The position numbers and the translations under genes were made by a program. The notes under the pieces are model-generated. The model was not told where the DNA came from and did not search any database. It was given only the letters and a program-made list of their open reading frames with translations. This document shows, in pieces, positions 1 to 7,402 of a stretch of 64,000 nt of DNA; within the stretch, counting starts at the first letter, position 1, and the number at the start of each line of letters is the position of its first letter. Origin of the DNA: Burkholderiales bacterium (GTDB lineage Bacteria > Pseudomonadota > Gammaproteobacteria > Burkholderiales > Ga0077523); NCBI GenBank assembly GCA_019745565.1, contig JAIESW010000016.1, forward strand, positions 124,001 to 188,000. The letters are read 5' to 3'.

Positions 1-1
1 C

Positions 2-250
2 GCGGTACCGGTGGAATGGGTGCACTCCGCAGCAGGTGCCGAGGTCACGGCGATCGGCCCGATCGTCGGCATGGCGTCGTTCTGGGAAGGACAGACGAAC
101 CTGCTGCCGTACTTCCTGCGCGCGGCCACGCTCGAAGCGGCCGGCAACGCGCACGAGTTGCTGGAGCTGACCGCGCTCTGGCTGGAAGAAGAACCGCAGA
201 ACGCCGACGCGCACGCCTTCCGCGAGCGCGCATTGTCGCTGCAACGTTAG
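2..250 (+). CDS. C-terminal end of an unidentified protein (partial)
   Basis: The reading frame is open from the window edge to a TAG at 248-250, so the start lies upstream. The visible part is about 83 residues. Its last 45 residues are a charged, alanine- and leucine-rich helical stretch reminiscent of a TPR or solenoid tail (AATLEAAGNAHELLELTALW). I do not recognise the family. The next gene follows after 13 nt on the same strand, so it is probably the last part of an upstream operon member. Confidence 0.5.
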   Translation, partial: AVPVEWVHSAAGAEVTAIGPIVGMASFWEGQTNLLPYFLRAATLEAAGNAHELLELTALWLEEEPQNADAHAFRERALSLQR

Positions 251-263
251 TCCGGAGGTCGGC

Positions 264-608
264 ATGATGGTCAAGCGGCTGCTGTGCGCCGCGTTGGCGG
301 CGTTCGCGCTGCCGGCGGCGCACGCCAACGATTTCCCCACGGTGGACCGGGTCGAGTTCGTCGAGGCGTGCATGCGCGATCGCCAAGGCATGCGGCAGGA
401 GTTCCTCTACAAGTGCGCGTGTGCCATCGACGCGCTGGCGGCGGAGGTGAAGTACGACGAATACGTCGAATTGCTCACGGCCGCCCGCGCGATCACCATT
501 GCCGGCGAACGCGGGGCCGTGGTGCGCGAGGCCGCCGATGCGCAGGCCATGGCGAAACGTTTTCGCGCCCTCGAGGACAAAGCCAAGAAGCAGTGCTTTT
601 TGGACTGA
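264..608 (+). CDS. Small secreted cysteine-containing protein of unknown function
   Basis: This is a 114-residue protein starting MMVKRLLCAA with a clear Sec signal peptide that should be cleaved after AHA (about residue 21). The mature part is helical and has four conserved-looking cysteines: EACMRD, the closely spaced YKCAC pair, and KQCFLD at the C-terminus. This suits a disulfide-bonded periplasmic protein. The start is supported by a GGAGG about 7 nt upstream. It sits 45 nt before a SoxYZ-like carrier gene, so it may belong to a periplasmic quinoprotein-associated system; that is inference from context. No family is recognised. Confidence 0.7.
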   Translation: MMVKRLLCAALAAFALPAAHANDFPTVDRVEFVEACMRDRQGMRQEFLYKCACAIDALAAEVKYDEYVELLTAARAITIAGERGAVVREAADAQAMAKRFRALEDKAKKQCFLD

Positions 609-653
609 GCGGCCGCTGCCGCGAGTCACCGCCGTCACGGAGGGGGCAGTCCG

Positions 654-1484
654 ATGAAACATGCCGTGGTGGTTCTCTGTTGGGTCGGTCTTGTGATGAA
701 CGCCTCGGCCGCGACGGCCGACGCCGATGCCGCTCCCGACATCTGGGCGTTGGTTCGCACCAGCCTCTTCGGCGATCGTCCCATCCACGAGCCGGCCGAC
801 GACGTGGTGCGCCTGCGGGTGCCGGCGCGCGCCGCCGACGCCGCGGTGGTGCCGCTGGCTGTGAGCCTCGGCAGCGCGCAGAGCGACGACCGGTACGTGA
901 AGGCGCTGTACGTGGTGATCGACCGTAATCCCTCGCCCGTGGCAGCGATCTTCCGGTTCACACCGAGGAGCGGGCGCGCGGACATCGAGACGCGTGTGCG
1001 GGTCGAGGAGTACACCCACGTGCGCGCCATCGCCGAGATGAACACCGGCGAGTTGTACGCTGCGACCAGGTATGTGAAAGCTGCAGGCGGCTGCTCGGCA
1101 CCAGCCGCCAAGTCGAGCGACACCAGCGCGCTGGGACGCATGCGGCTCGTGCTGGAGGACGGTACTGCGGAGGGGACGGCCACGGCACGCCTGTCGGTGA
1201 TGCATCCGAACCATTCCGGCCTCGCGATGGACCAGTTCACGCGGTACTACACGCCGGCCTACTTCGTTCGCTCCATCGCCGTGAGTTACCGGGGCGAACC
1301 GGTGATGACGGCGGACGTGGATTTTTCCATCAGCGAGAACCCGAGTGTGCGGTTCCACTTCATCGCGCGCGAGGCGGGTGAACTGAAGGCTCAGGTGGTG
1401 GACACGAAGGACCTCACGTTCGAGACGGTGCTCGACGTGAATCCACTTGGGGCGGGGAAGGCTTCGGCGGAGGTTGCGCGGTAG
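654..1484 (+). CDS. Quinoprotein dehydrogenase-associated SoxYZ-like carrier protein
   Basis: This 276-residue protein has a signal peptide ending near ASA (residue 19) and looks like a fused SoxY-SoxZ sulfur carrier. The SoxY-like half (about 30-155) ends in GGCSAP with Cys147, matching the GGCG-type swinging-arm motif of SoxY. The SoxZ-like half (about 160-270) contains HPNHSG, YYTPAYFV and an Ig-like C-terminus (SENPSVRFHF). In the known family such fusions lie beside PQQ dehydrogenases and relay metallohydrolases, not beside sulfur-oxidation genes. Here the nearest quinoprotein genes are the TTQ amine dehydrogenase 3 kb downstream. A GGAGG lies 8 nt before the ATG. The substrate carried is unknown. 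Confidence 0.85.
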   Translation: MKHAVVVLCWVGLVMNASAATADADAAPDIWALVRTSLFGDRPIHEPADDVVRLRVPARAADAAVVPLAVSLGSAQSDDRYVKALYVVIDRNPSPVAAIFRFTPRSGRADIETRVRVEEYTHVRAIAEMNTGELYAATRYVKAAGGCSAPAAKSSDTSALGRMRLVLEDGTAEGTATARLSVMHPNHSGLAMDQFTRYYTPAYFVRSIAVSYRGEPVMTADVDFSISENPSVRFHFIAREAGELKAQVVDTKDLTFETVLDVNPLGAGKASAEVAR

Positions 1485-1502
1485 GGACCACGCTCACCGC
1501 GA

Positions 1503-1620
1503 GCCCCCATCCCAACCTTCCCCCACCGTTGGTGGGGGAAGGAGTGCATCTGCTTGGCACATCGCGAACCAGGTGCACTCCTTCCCCCGGAAGAAGCCGG
1601 GGGAAGGCTGGGATGGGGGC
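1503..1620. repeat. Paired palindromic intergenic repeat, copy A
   Basis: Two hairpins face each other and form a larger inverted repeat. The left arm starts GCCCCCATCCCAACC and has a CCTTCCCCCACC/GGTGGGGGAAGG stem. The right arm has a CTTCCCCCGG/CCGGGGGAAG stem and ends GGGATGGGGGC. The two arms share the central element GGAGTGCA/TGCACTCC. It lies between convergent genes. Related copies are at 11005-11049, 39880-39968 and 62684-62803. The organisation resembles REP/BIME elements and could act as a bidirectional transcript end. Confidence 0.85.
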
Positions 1621-1629
1621 AGCCGTCGT

Positions 1630-2562
1630 CTAAACCGTCACCGGTCGCGTAACGTCCGCAGACCCCAACGTGGCCGCAAGCAATCGATCCAACTGATCGC
1701 CAGCCCCAGGCGGCAGTGCGCCGCCCGGATGCCGCACCGTCGCGGTGGACAACAACCCGCGCCGCCGCAGGATCTCCTTGCGCACCGCCACGCCAGGCTG
1801 CTGCTCGAACACGATGAGCGGCAGGAAGCGTGTGTAGAGCGCACGCACGCGCTCCCAGTCACTGCTTCGAGCCGCACGCGCCATCGCGCTCAACACTTCG
1901 GGAAACGCGAAACCGGTATTGAAGCCGTCGCTGCCGGCTTCGAGATCGAACAGTCCGTAGAGCGCACCCAGCCCGGTGAGAATGCGCACGCTGCGCTCCG
2001 TCATGCCGGCCCGCAACGCGCGCAGCTTGGGCGGTGTCGGCACCGCCTCTTCCTTGATCGCGATCACACGCTCCACTTCGCGCACGATCTTCAGCATGAG
2101 CGGCACCGGCATGTGCACGCCCGTCGATGCGGGGTGATCCTGCAGCACAATGGGCAGCCGCGCGCGCTCGCCGATGCGGCGGAAGTATTCGAACACGCGT
2201 TCATCGCTCGGGACCGGCTCGGCGGAGGGCGTGATCATCACCGCCGAGGCACCGAGGTCGGCGGCCATGGCGACCAGATCGACGGTCGCCTGGGTGCCGG
2301 GGTGGCTCGCGCCCACGACCACCGGGACGCGACCCTGCGCCGCCGCGACGGCGGTGCGGATCGCCTGTTCGCGGTCGCGATCGGACAGGCGGTTCGACTC
2401 GCCGAGCACACCGAGCACGGTCACCCCATCGGTGCCGGCATCCACCATGAACCGCACCAGGCGGTCGAGGGATGGGAGATCGAGGGATTCGTCCTCCCGA
2501 AACGGCGTCGCGAGGATAGGGATCACGCCATGAAGGTCGAGCGTCGTGGCCACTGTGGGCAC
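1630..2562 (-). CDS. Dihydrodipicolinate synthase/N-acetylneuraminate lyase family aldolase
   Basis: This 310-residue class I aldolase has the DapA/NanA TIM-barrel fold. The Schiff-base lysine is Lys170 in VIAIKEE. The phosphate or carboxylate loop is GVLGESNRLS, where DapA has GTTGE. The conserved catalytic tyrosine of the YN.P motif is missing: the position reads LQDHPASTG, with Asp142-His143 instead. It is therefore unlikely to be a standard lysine-biosynthetic DapA and more likely acts on a different 2-oxo acid, as many catabolic members do. It is convergent with the SoxYZ-like gene and divergent from the aldolase at 2669. The substrate cannot be named from sequence. Confidence 0.85.
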   Translation of the reverse strand: MPTVATTLDLHGVIPILATPFREDESLDLPSLDRLVRFMVDAGTDGVTVLGVLGESNRLSDRDREQAIRTAVAAAQGRVPVVVGASHPGTQATVDLVAMAADLGASAVMITPSAEPVPSDERVFEYFRRIGERARLPIVLQDHPASTGVHMPVPLMLKIVREVERVIAIKEEAVPTPPKLRALRAGMTERSVRILTGLGALYGLFDLEAGSDGFNTGFAFPEVLSAMARAARSSDWERVRALYTRFLPLIVFEQQPGVAVRKEILRRRGLLSTATVRHPGGALPPGAGDQLDRLLAATLGSADVTRPVTV

Positions 2563-2620
2563 TCCGGATGCGGCGAGGCGCGAATTCTCGCCACGCGGGC
2601 GCCTGCTGTAAACGCTCGTC

Positions 2621-2626
2621 TACAAT
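2621..2626 (+). promoter_or_regulatory. Candidate -10 box for the HpcH-type aldolase gene
   Basis: TACAAT lies 43 nt upstream of the ATG at 2669 in the divergent spacer. No convincing -35 hexamer is at the right distance. Position and similarity to TATAAT are the only support. Confidence 0.3.
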
Positions 2627-2668
2627 GGCGGGCAAAACAACAACCGGGTACAGGGGAGGAGAAGAAGC

Positions 2669-3433
2669 ATGGACATGCCCATCAATGCGTTCAAGCGCGG
2701 GCTCAAGGAGAAGCGCAAGCAGGCGGGCTGCTGGTTGAGCCTCGCGAGCCACACGGCGGCGGAGATCTGCGCGGGTGCGGGGTTCGACTGGGTGCTGGTC
2801 GACATGGAGCATGCGCCGGCCGACCTGGAGAACGTGCATCGCCAGTTGCAGGCAGTGGCACCGTATCCGGTCTCGGCGATGGTGCGCCCGCCCTGGAACG
2901 ACACGGTGGTCATCAAGCGCCTGCTGGATGTGGGCGTGCAGACGCTACTGCTGCCCTATGTGCAGAACGCCGAGGAGGCGCGCCGTGCCGTGGCCGCGGT
3001 CCGCTATCCGCCGCACGGGGTGCGCGGCGTTTCCACCAGTTCACGGGCCAACCGGTACGGGCGTGTGAAGGACTATTTCACGCGGGTGCATGACGAGATC
3101 TGTCTGCTGGTCCAGATCGAAACCGCCGCCGCGGTCGGCGAGATCGAGGCGATCGGCGCCATCGACGGCATCGACGGCCTGTTCATCGGGCCGCAGGACC
3201 TCGCGGCCAGCTACGGCCATCTCAACAACCCGGGACACCCGGAAGTGCAGGCGGCCATCGCGGACGCCATCACGCGCATGAAGCGGACGGGCAAGGCGGC
3301 CGGCATCCTCGCGTTCGCGGAAGCCGACGCGAAGCGCTGGTTCGACCACGGCGCGGACTTCGTCGCGGTGACGTCCGATCAGTTCCTGGTGGCGAAGGAG
3401 TCGGCGGCCGTCGCCGCGCGCTTCAAGAGCTAG
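2669..3433 (+). CDS. HpcH/HpaI-family 2-oxo-3-deoxy acid aldolase
   Basis: This 254-residue class II pyruvate aldolase resembles 4-hydroxy-2-oxoheptanedioate aldolase. Family landmarks are all present: DMEHAP with the catalytic His48, VRPPWND with pyruvate-binding Arg73, the metal ligands Glu151 (VQIET) and Asp177 (IGPQDLA), and SYG after the metal loop. The reaction is reversible cleavage of a 4-hydroxy-2-oxo acid to pyruvate plus an aldehyde. The true substrate is not determined, since members accept sugar-acid-derived and aromatic-degradation substrates. A strong GGGGAGGAG ribosome site precedes the ATG. It is transcribed divergently from the DapA-like gene, so the two aldolases may share a control region. 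Confidence 0.85.
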   Translation: MDMPINAFKRGLKEKRKQAGCWLSLASHTAAEICAGAGFDWVLVDMEHAPADLENVHRQLQAVAPYPVSAMVRPPWNDTVVIKRLLDVGVQTLLLPYVQNAEEARRAVAAVRYPPHGVRGVSTSSRANRYGRVKDYFTRVHDEICLLVQIETAAAVGEIEAIGAIDGIDGLFIGPQDLAASYGHLNNPGHPEVQAAIADAITRMKRTGKAAGILAFAEADAKRWFDHGADFVAVTSDQFLVAKESAAVAARFKS

Positions 3434-3560
3434 GGCAAACGGGTTGACCCATTTGGGGGAACGGCCGAACGCCTAACGGAGGGAACTTCAGCCCGCGCCG
3501 GGCCGCCCCAAGCGGGCTGGCCCCTTGGGGGGAGAGGCCGAAGGCCTATCGGGGGGGACG
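3434..3560. repeat. GC-rich intergenic repeat, second family, copy 1
   Basis: This spacer between the aldolase and the convergent outer-membrane protein gene contains AGCGGGCTGGCCCC, then GGGGGGAGAGGCCG, then AGGCCTATCGGGGGG. The same three blocks recur in inverted orientation at about 32918-32975. It also contains TCAGCCCGCGCCGGGC, which recurs near 28853. It has no coding potential and resembles a dispersed non-coding palindromic element. Confidence 0.65.
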
Positions 3561-4100
3561 TTAAAACCCGACCCCGATCCCGAACCGGAACACCCACGGA
3601 CTGGAATAGGGCGAAGGCGACTGGCTGCCGTAGCTGAAGTTGTACAGCGCGGCAGCATAGACGCTCGCGTTGCCGCCGATCGACTTCGAGACGCCGCCGC
3701 CGCCGAAGAAGCTGGTGGCGTTGGTGCGGTTGGTGGACAGGTCGGCGCGGACGTATTCGTAGCTCAAGGTCTCCACTTCGCCTTGCACGAAGAATGGTCC
3801 CACGACGGTGTAGCGAGCGAAGAGGTTGGCGCCGTAGTCGTTGGTGGTGATGTCGCGCGCGAACCGCTCGTCCTTGCTATGGCGGTATATCAGACCGGCG
3901 CCCACCGACAGGCGCTCGTCCACGCGATAGCCGACGAACGGCGAGATGTTGAGGTAGCTGACGTCGCCGAAGCCCACGCCGACACCGGCGCCGTAGAAGA
4001 CGCGACCGGCGTTGAAACTGGCGGAGGCCTGGCTCCACGCGTCGGTGGCGACGGCAGCCAGGAACAGGAGGGCGGCGGCGCGCCAGGAGGATCGGGACAT
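3561..4100 (-). CDS. Small outer-membrane beta-barrel protein
   Basis: This 179-residue protein starts MSRSSWRAAALLF and has a signal peptide cleaved near WSQA (about residue 24). The mature part is a run of alternating amphipathic strands (RVFYGAGVGVGFGDVSYL, FVQGEVETLSYEYV, YAAALYNFSYG). It ends in the C-terminal signature WVFRFGIGVGF with terminal Phe, which the BAM machinery recognises. The size fits an eight-stranded OmpA/OmpX/OmpW-like barrel. The frame stays open far upstream over the amine dehydrogenase region, but only this segment has protein-like features. It diverges from aauB; no functional link is evident. Confidence 0.8.
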   Translation of the reverse strand: MSRSSWRAAALLFLAAVATDAWSQASASFNAGRVFYGAGVGVGFGDVSYLNISPFVGYRVDERLSVGAGLIYRHSKDERFARDITTNDYGANLFARYTVVGPFFVQGEVETLSYEYVRADLSTNRTNATSFFGGGGVSKSIGGNASVYAAALYNFSYGSQSPSPYSSPWVFRFGIGVGF

Positions 4101-4244
4101 GTCGGGCTCCGGGTCGGAATGGGGTTGATTATGGCCGCGTTGCCCGGCCGCGGCGACCACCGGGTGGATCCTGTTGCGGGGCAGCAGAGCGATGCGCACA
4201 GCGATGGTGCGGCGCGAAAAATGCGCACCGCGTGCGGGCAATGG

Positions 4245-4274
4245 TTGACAATGTTCCGCAGCGGAAAAAAAATT
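4245..4274 (+). promoter_or_regulatory. Candidate aauB promoter with embedded palindromic operator
   Basis: A consensus TTGACA -35 hexamer lies at 4245-4250. About 18 nt further an A/T-rich AAAATT (4269-4274) could serve as -10. Between them is a perfect 13-bp palindrome, TTCCGC-A-GCGGAA (4254-4266). A dyad placed between the two hexamers is a classic position for a repressor or MerR-type activator site. The 5' leader would be about 95 nt. Seen in sequence; the regulatory role is inferred. Confidence 0.5.
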
Positions 4275-4376
4275 GCATCGGTCGGCGGTGCAAGGCGCGC
4301 CGACTCGTCGCGGAACGCGTCGGGGACGCAAGAATCCCCGGGTGCTCCGACCTACGCACAATATGGGAGACCAGCC

Positions 4377-5552
4377 ATGAAGCGGACCCTGACGTCTGTC
4401 GCTTTCGCCGCCGCATGCCTCGCCGCAGCGCCGGTCGTCCTGGCGGACGAGCTGAAGGACCTGCCGTCCGGCGCGAAGCCGCTCGGAGGCGAGCAGCACG
4501 CCATCGCGACGCTGTCCAAGCCCTATCCGAAGCGTGTGTATGTGCTGGAGCCCGTCTTTCCGGTGTTCGTCGCGGGCAAAATCTGGGTCATCAACGGCGA
4601 GAAGCAGGACATCGAGGCCGTGATGAGCGCCGGCTACGCGCCGAACTTCGCGATCGCCCCCGACCACTCCCAGCTCTACGTGTTCGACACCTACTGGTCG
4701 AAGGGCTTCCGCGGCACGCGCACCGATATCGCCACCTTCTACGATCCGCTCAGCCTCACGATCGGCACCGACGTCGACCTGCCGAAAGGCCGCTTCTTGG
4801 TCGTGCCGAAGAAGCAGAACGCCGAGGTGACGCCGGACGGGCGCTACCTGCTGTCCTACAACCTCGCTCCGGCGACGACGGTGAGCGTTGTCGACACGAA
4901 GGAGCGCAAGTACAAGGGCGACGTCGAGATTCCGGGCTGCGGCCTGATCTTCCCGTCGGCCGGCAACCGCTTCTCGTCGGTCTGCTCCGACGGCACGCTC
5001 GCCACCGCGACCTTCGACGCGAGCATCAAGGCGACGGTCACGCGCAGCGGCAAGTTCTTCGATCCGGACAACGACCCGGTCTTCGAGCACGTCGGCATCG
5101 ACAAGAAGAAAGGCACGGTCTTCTTCGTGAGCTACGAGGGCAACATCTTCCCGGTCGACATCTCCAAGGAGAAGCCGGTGTTCCAGCCCAAGTGGTCGCT
5201 GCTCACCGATGCCGACAAGGCCGAGAGCTGGTACCCCGGCGGGTGGCAGCTGATCGCCCTGCACCGGGCGACGCAGAAGCTCTACGTGCTGATGCACAAG
5301 GGGCCCAAGTGGACGCACAAGCAGGGCGGCGAGGAAGTCTGGGTGTTCGACGCCAAGACGAAGAAGCGCATCGACCGCATCAAGCTGAAGGAGCACGCCA
5401 TCTCCATCACGGTGTCCCAGGATGCGGAGCCGTATCTCTTCACGCAGACCGAGAAGCCGAGCCTCATCACGTACAACCTGAAGGACGGCTCCGAGGTGGG
5501 CGAGGTGGAGTTCGGGATTTCGCCATACCTGCTCTACGTGGACGGCGACTGA
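4377..5552 (+). CDS. aauB: Aromatic/aralkylamine dehydrogenase heavy (beta-propeller) subunit
   Basis: This 391-residue precursor has a Sec signal peptide (MKRTLTSVAFAAACL...VLADE) followed by a seven-bladed propeller typical of TTQ amine dehydrogenase large subunits (MauB/AauB). Recognisable elements are KRVYVLEPVFPVF near the mature N-terminus, the cysteine pair in EIPGCGLIF and FSSVCSDGT, SWYPGGWQL and KLYVLMHKG in the last blades, and ISPYLLYVDGD at the end. With AauA it forms the periplasmic enzyme that oxidises primary amines to aldehyde plus ammonia. The gene order B-E-D-A and the AauA residue numbering favour the aromatic amine type over methylamine dehydrogenase. The substrate itself cannot be read from sequence. 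It is first in its operon. Confidence 0.92.
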   Translation: MKRTLTSVAFAAACLAAAPVVLADELKDLPSGAKPLGGEQHAIATLSKPYPKRVYVLEPVFPVFVAGKIWVINGEKQDIEAVMSAGYAPNFAIAPDHSQLYVFDTYWSKGFRGTRTDIATFYDPLSLTIGTDVDLPKGRFLVVPKKQNAEVTPDGRYLLSYNLAPATTVSVVDTKERKYKGDVEIPGCGLIFPSAGNRFSSVCSDGTLATATFDASIKATVTRSGKFFDPDNDPVFEHVGIDKKKGTVFFVSYEGNIFPVDISKEKPVFQPKWSLLTDADKAESWYPGGWQLIALHRATQKLYVLMHKGPKWTHKQGGEEVWVFDAKTKKRIDRIKLKEHAISITVSQDAEPYLFTQTEKPSLITYNLKDGSEVGEVEFGISPYLLYVDGD

Positions 5553-5577
5553 GTCCATCGACCGCCGGCACGCTCGC

Positions 5578-6138
5578 GTGACTCTCGATCCGATCCTCCA
5601 GCTCACCGCCGCGCTCACGCTCGCGCTGGTGTTCGGGCTGGGCGCCATCGGCAAGTTCGCCGCCTGGGCCGAACTGGAAGGCGTCGTTGCCAACTTCCGG
5701 GTGCTGCCGCGGGCGCTGGTGCCGGCGGTGACCCGCACGCTGCCGCCGCTGGAATTGCTGCTCGCCGTCGGCGTGCTGATCCCTGTTACGCGAGAGGCCG
5801 CGGGGCTCGGCATGGCGATCCTGCTCGCGGTGTTCGCGGCCGCGATCGCGGTCAACGTCGCTCGCGGGCGGGTCGACATCGATTGCGGCTGCTTCCGCTC
5901 CGCGCTCCGGCAGAACCTGTCCTGGTGGCTGGTGCTGCGCAATGCATTGCTGCTGGTGCTCGCCCTGGCGTGCCTGGCCGATCCGGGGTCGCGCGAACTC
6001 GCCTGGGCAGACAACTTCATCGTCGTGATGGCTGCGCTGACGCTCGTCACCGCCTACCTGTCGGTGGGCTACGTCACGTTGAAGACCCCGCCCACCTTCG
6101 AAGACAACTATCAGCGCTCGCTGTCACGGCGAGGTTAG
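5578..6138 (+). CDS. aauE: MauE/AauE-type membrane protein for amine dehydrogenase light-chain maturation
   Basis: This 186-residue integral membrane protein with four to five predicted helices belongs to the MauE/DoxX-like group. The motif VDIDCGCF in a cytoplasmic or periplasmic loop carries the paired cysteines typical of MauE. In mau and aau clusters MauE and MauD together keep the disulfide-rich light subunit correctly exported and folded. The start is a GTG 25 nt after aauB; no other in-frame start fits the first helix. It is followed 9 nt later by aauD. Confidence 0.88.
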   Translation: MTLDPILQLTAALTLALVFGLGAIGKFAAWAELEGVVANFRVLPRALVPAVTRTLPPLELLLAVGVLIPVTREAAGLGMAILLAVFAAAIAVNVARGRVDIDCGCFRSALRQNLSWWLVLRNALLLVLALACLADPGSRELAWADNFIVVMAALTLVTAYLSVGYVTLKTPPTFEDNYQRSLSRRG

Positions 6139-6147
6139 GAAGACACC

Positions 6148-6780
6148 ATGTCCTACGAAGTGCTGCTCTACTCGAACATTCTGCTGTGGGTCGTCGTTCT
6201 CGCGCTCGGTGCCGTCGTCTTCGGCATGGTGCGCCAGGTGGGCATCCTGCACGAGCGCGTCGCTCCCATGGGCGCGATGATGAACGACCACGGTCCCGAA
6301 GTCGGCGAAATGGCGCCCGACATGAAGATCGCCGGTATCGACGGCGATCTGATCCGCATCGGCGGCGCCGCGGCCGATCGCAAGGGCCGGCTCCTGCTGT
6401 TCGTGTCGCCGACTTGTCCCATCTGCAAGAAGCTGCTGCCCATCGCAAAGTCGTTTGCGTCCGGCGAGAAGCTTTCCGTGGTGCTCGTGGGTGACGGCGA
6501 CGTGGCCGAGCAGCGCGCGATGATCGCGCAGCACAAGCTCGAAGGCATTCCCTACGTGAACTCGCCGCAGGTCGGCATGACGTTCCAGGTGGGCAAGCTG
6601 CCCTACGCGATCCTGATCGACGAGGATGGCGTGATCCGCGCCAAGGGGCTTGTCAACAGCCGCGAGCATCTCGAGAGCCTCGCGATCGCGCGCGAGACCG
6701 GCTACGGCACCATCCAGGCCTATCTCAAGGCGCAAGGTTACGTGAAGGACGATGCGGCAGCGCATCGGGAAGCTGCCTGA
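6148..6780 (+). CDS. aauD: MauD/AauD-type membrane-anchored thiol-disulfide protein
   Basis: This 210-residue protein has one N-terminal membrane anchor (residues about 5-27) followed by VRQVGILHERVAPMGA, the family signature, and a periplasmic thioredoxin-like domain. The redox motif is Cys90-Pro-Ile-Cys93 in SPTCPICKK, and the cis-proline region is KLPYAILID. Its established role in the mau system is disulfide formation or isomerisation in the light subunit. That subunit has 14 cysteines here, so the need is obvious. It lies between aauE and aauA with short spacers and a GGAAG ribosome site. Confidence 0.9.
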   Translation: MSYEVLLYSNILLWVVVLALGAVVFGMVRQVGILHERVAPMGAMMNDHGPEVGEMAPDMKIAGIDGDLIRIGGAAADRKGRLLLFVSPTCPICKKLLPIAKSFASGEKLSVVLVGDGDVAEQRAMIAQHKLEGIPYVNSPQVGMTFQVGKLPYAILIDEDGVIRAKGLVNSREHLESLAIARETGYGTIQAYLKAQGYVKDDAAAHREAA

Positions 6781-6842
6781 AGCAGGTACGGGGTTCGGAT
6801 TGACTATCATCGAAACGGCGTTGGACTAGAGGAGAAGCGGTC

Positions 6843-7385
6843 ATGGCCAAGGGACTCCAGTTCATGGACAGGTTCTTCGAACGGATGAGCCGGCGCACGG
6901 CGCAGCAGGTGTCGCGACGGCATTTCCTGTCGGGATTGGGCGCGGCCATGGTCGGCTCGACCTTCCTGCCGGTGCTGCCGGTGAGCCGCAAGGCGCAGGC
7001 GGCCGAAGATCCGGCGGCCGCGTGGGCCAAGCAGGTGGAGGCGCAGACGAAGGATCCGCGCGCGTGCAACTACTGGCGCTATTGCTCGAGCGACGGCTAC
7101 CTGTGCTCCTGCTGCGGCGGCGGTCCGGCCACCTGCCCGCCGGGTGCGGTGCCTTCGCCCACGTCCTGGGTCGGCAGCTGCCTGAACCCCGACGATGGCA
7201 AGATGTACCTGATCGCCTATCGCGACTGCTGCGGCAAGGATTCCTGCCCCAAGTGCAACTGCCTGGGTACCGCCGGCGAGAAGCCTGCGTACATTCCCCA
7301 GCTCAACAACGACATCATCTGGTGTTTCGGCGCGAGTTCCATGATCTACCACTGCTCCAGCGCGGCCATCGTCGGCCAGATCTGA
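6843..7385 (+). CDS. aauA: Aromatic/aralkylamine dehydrogenase light subunit (TTQ precursor)
   Basis: This 180-residue precursor has a twin-arginine signal (SRRHFLSG, residues 24-31). The mature domain carries the two tryptophans that become TTQ: Trp109 in TSWVGSC and Trp160 in DIIWCFGA. The catalytic base is Asp128 in YRDCCG. These numbers coincide with those reported for Alcaligenes faecalis aromatic amine dehydrogenase (Trp109, Trp160, Asp128), which supports the aau assignment. Residue 172, a conserved active-site threonine in characterised enzymes, is serine here (YHCSSA). Fourteen cysteines are present where Paracoccus methylamine dehydrogenase has twelve; the two extra are in CSCCGG and KDSCPK. 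A GAGGAGAAG ribosome site precedes the ATG. Confidence 0.93.
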   Translation: MAKGLQFMDRFFERMSRRTAQQVSRRHFLSGLGAAMVGSTFLPVLPVSRKAQAAEDPAAAWAKQVEAQTKDPRACNYWRYCSSDGYLCSCCGGGPATCPPGAVPSPTSWVGSCLNPDDGKMYLIAYRDCCGKDSCPKCNCLGTAGEKPAYIPQLNNDIIWCFGASSMIYHCSSAAIVGQI

Positions 7386-7402
7386 ACGCAGGCGGGAATC
7401 TG

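Noticed and set aside
4101..6050. Extension of the outer-membrane protein frame upstream on the minus strand
   Set aside because: Only the last 179 residues look like protein (signal peptide plus barrel). The rest is antisense to aauB and aauE.
6800..6828. Internal promoter before aauA (TTGACT, 17 nt, then GGACTA)
   Set aside because: The -35 is good but the -10 is poor, and the operon is compact. It is not listed as a feature.
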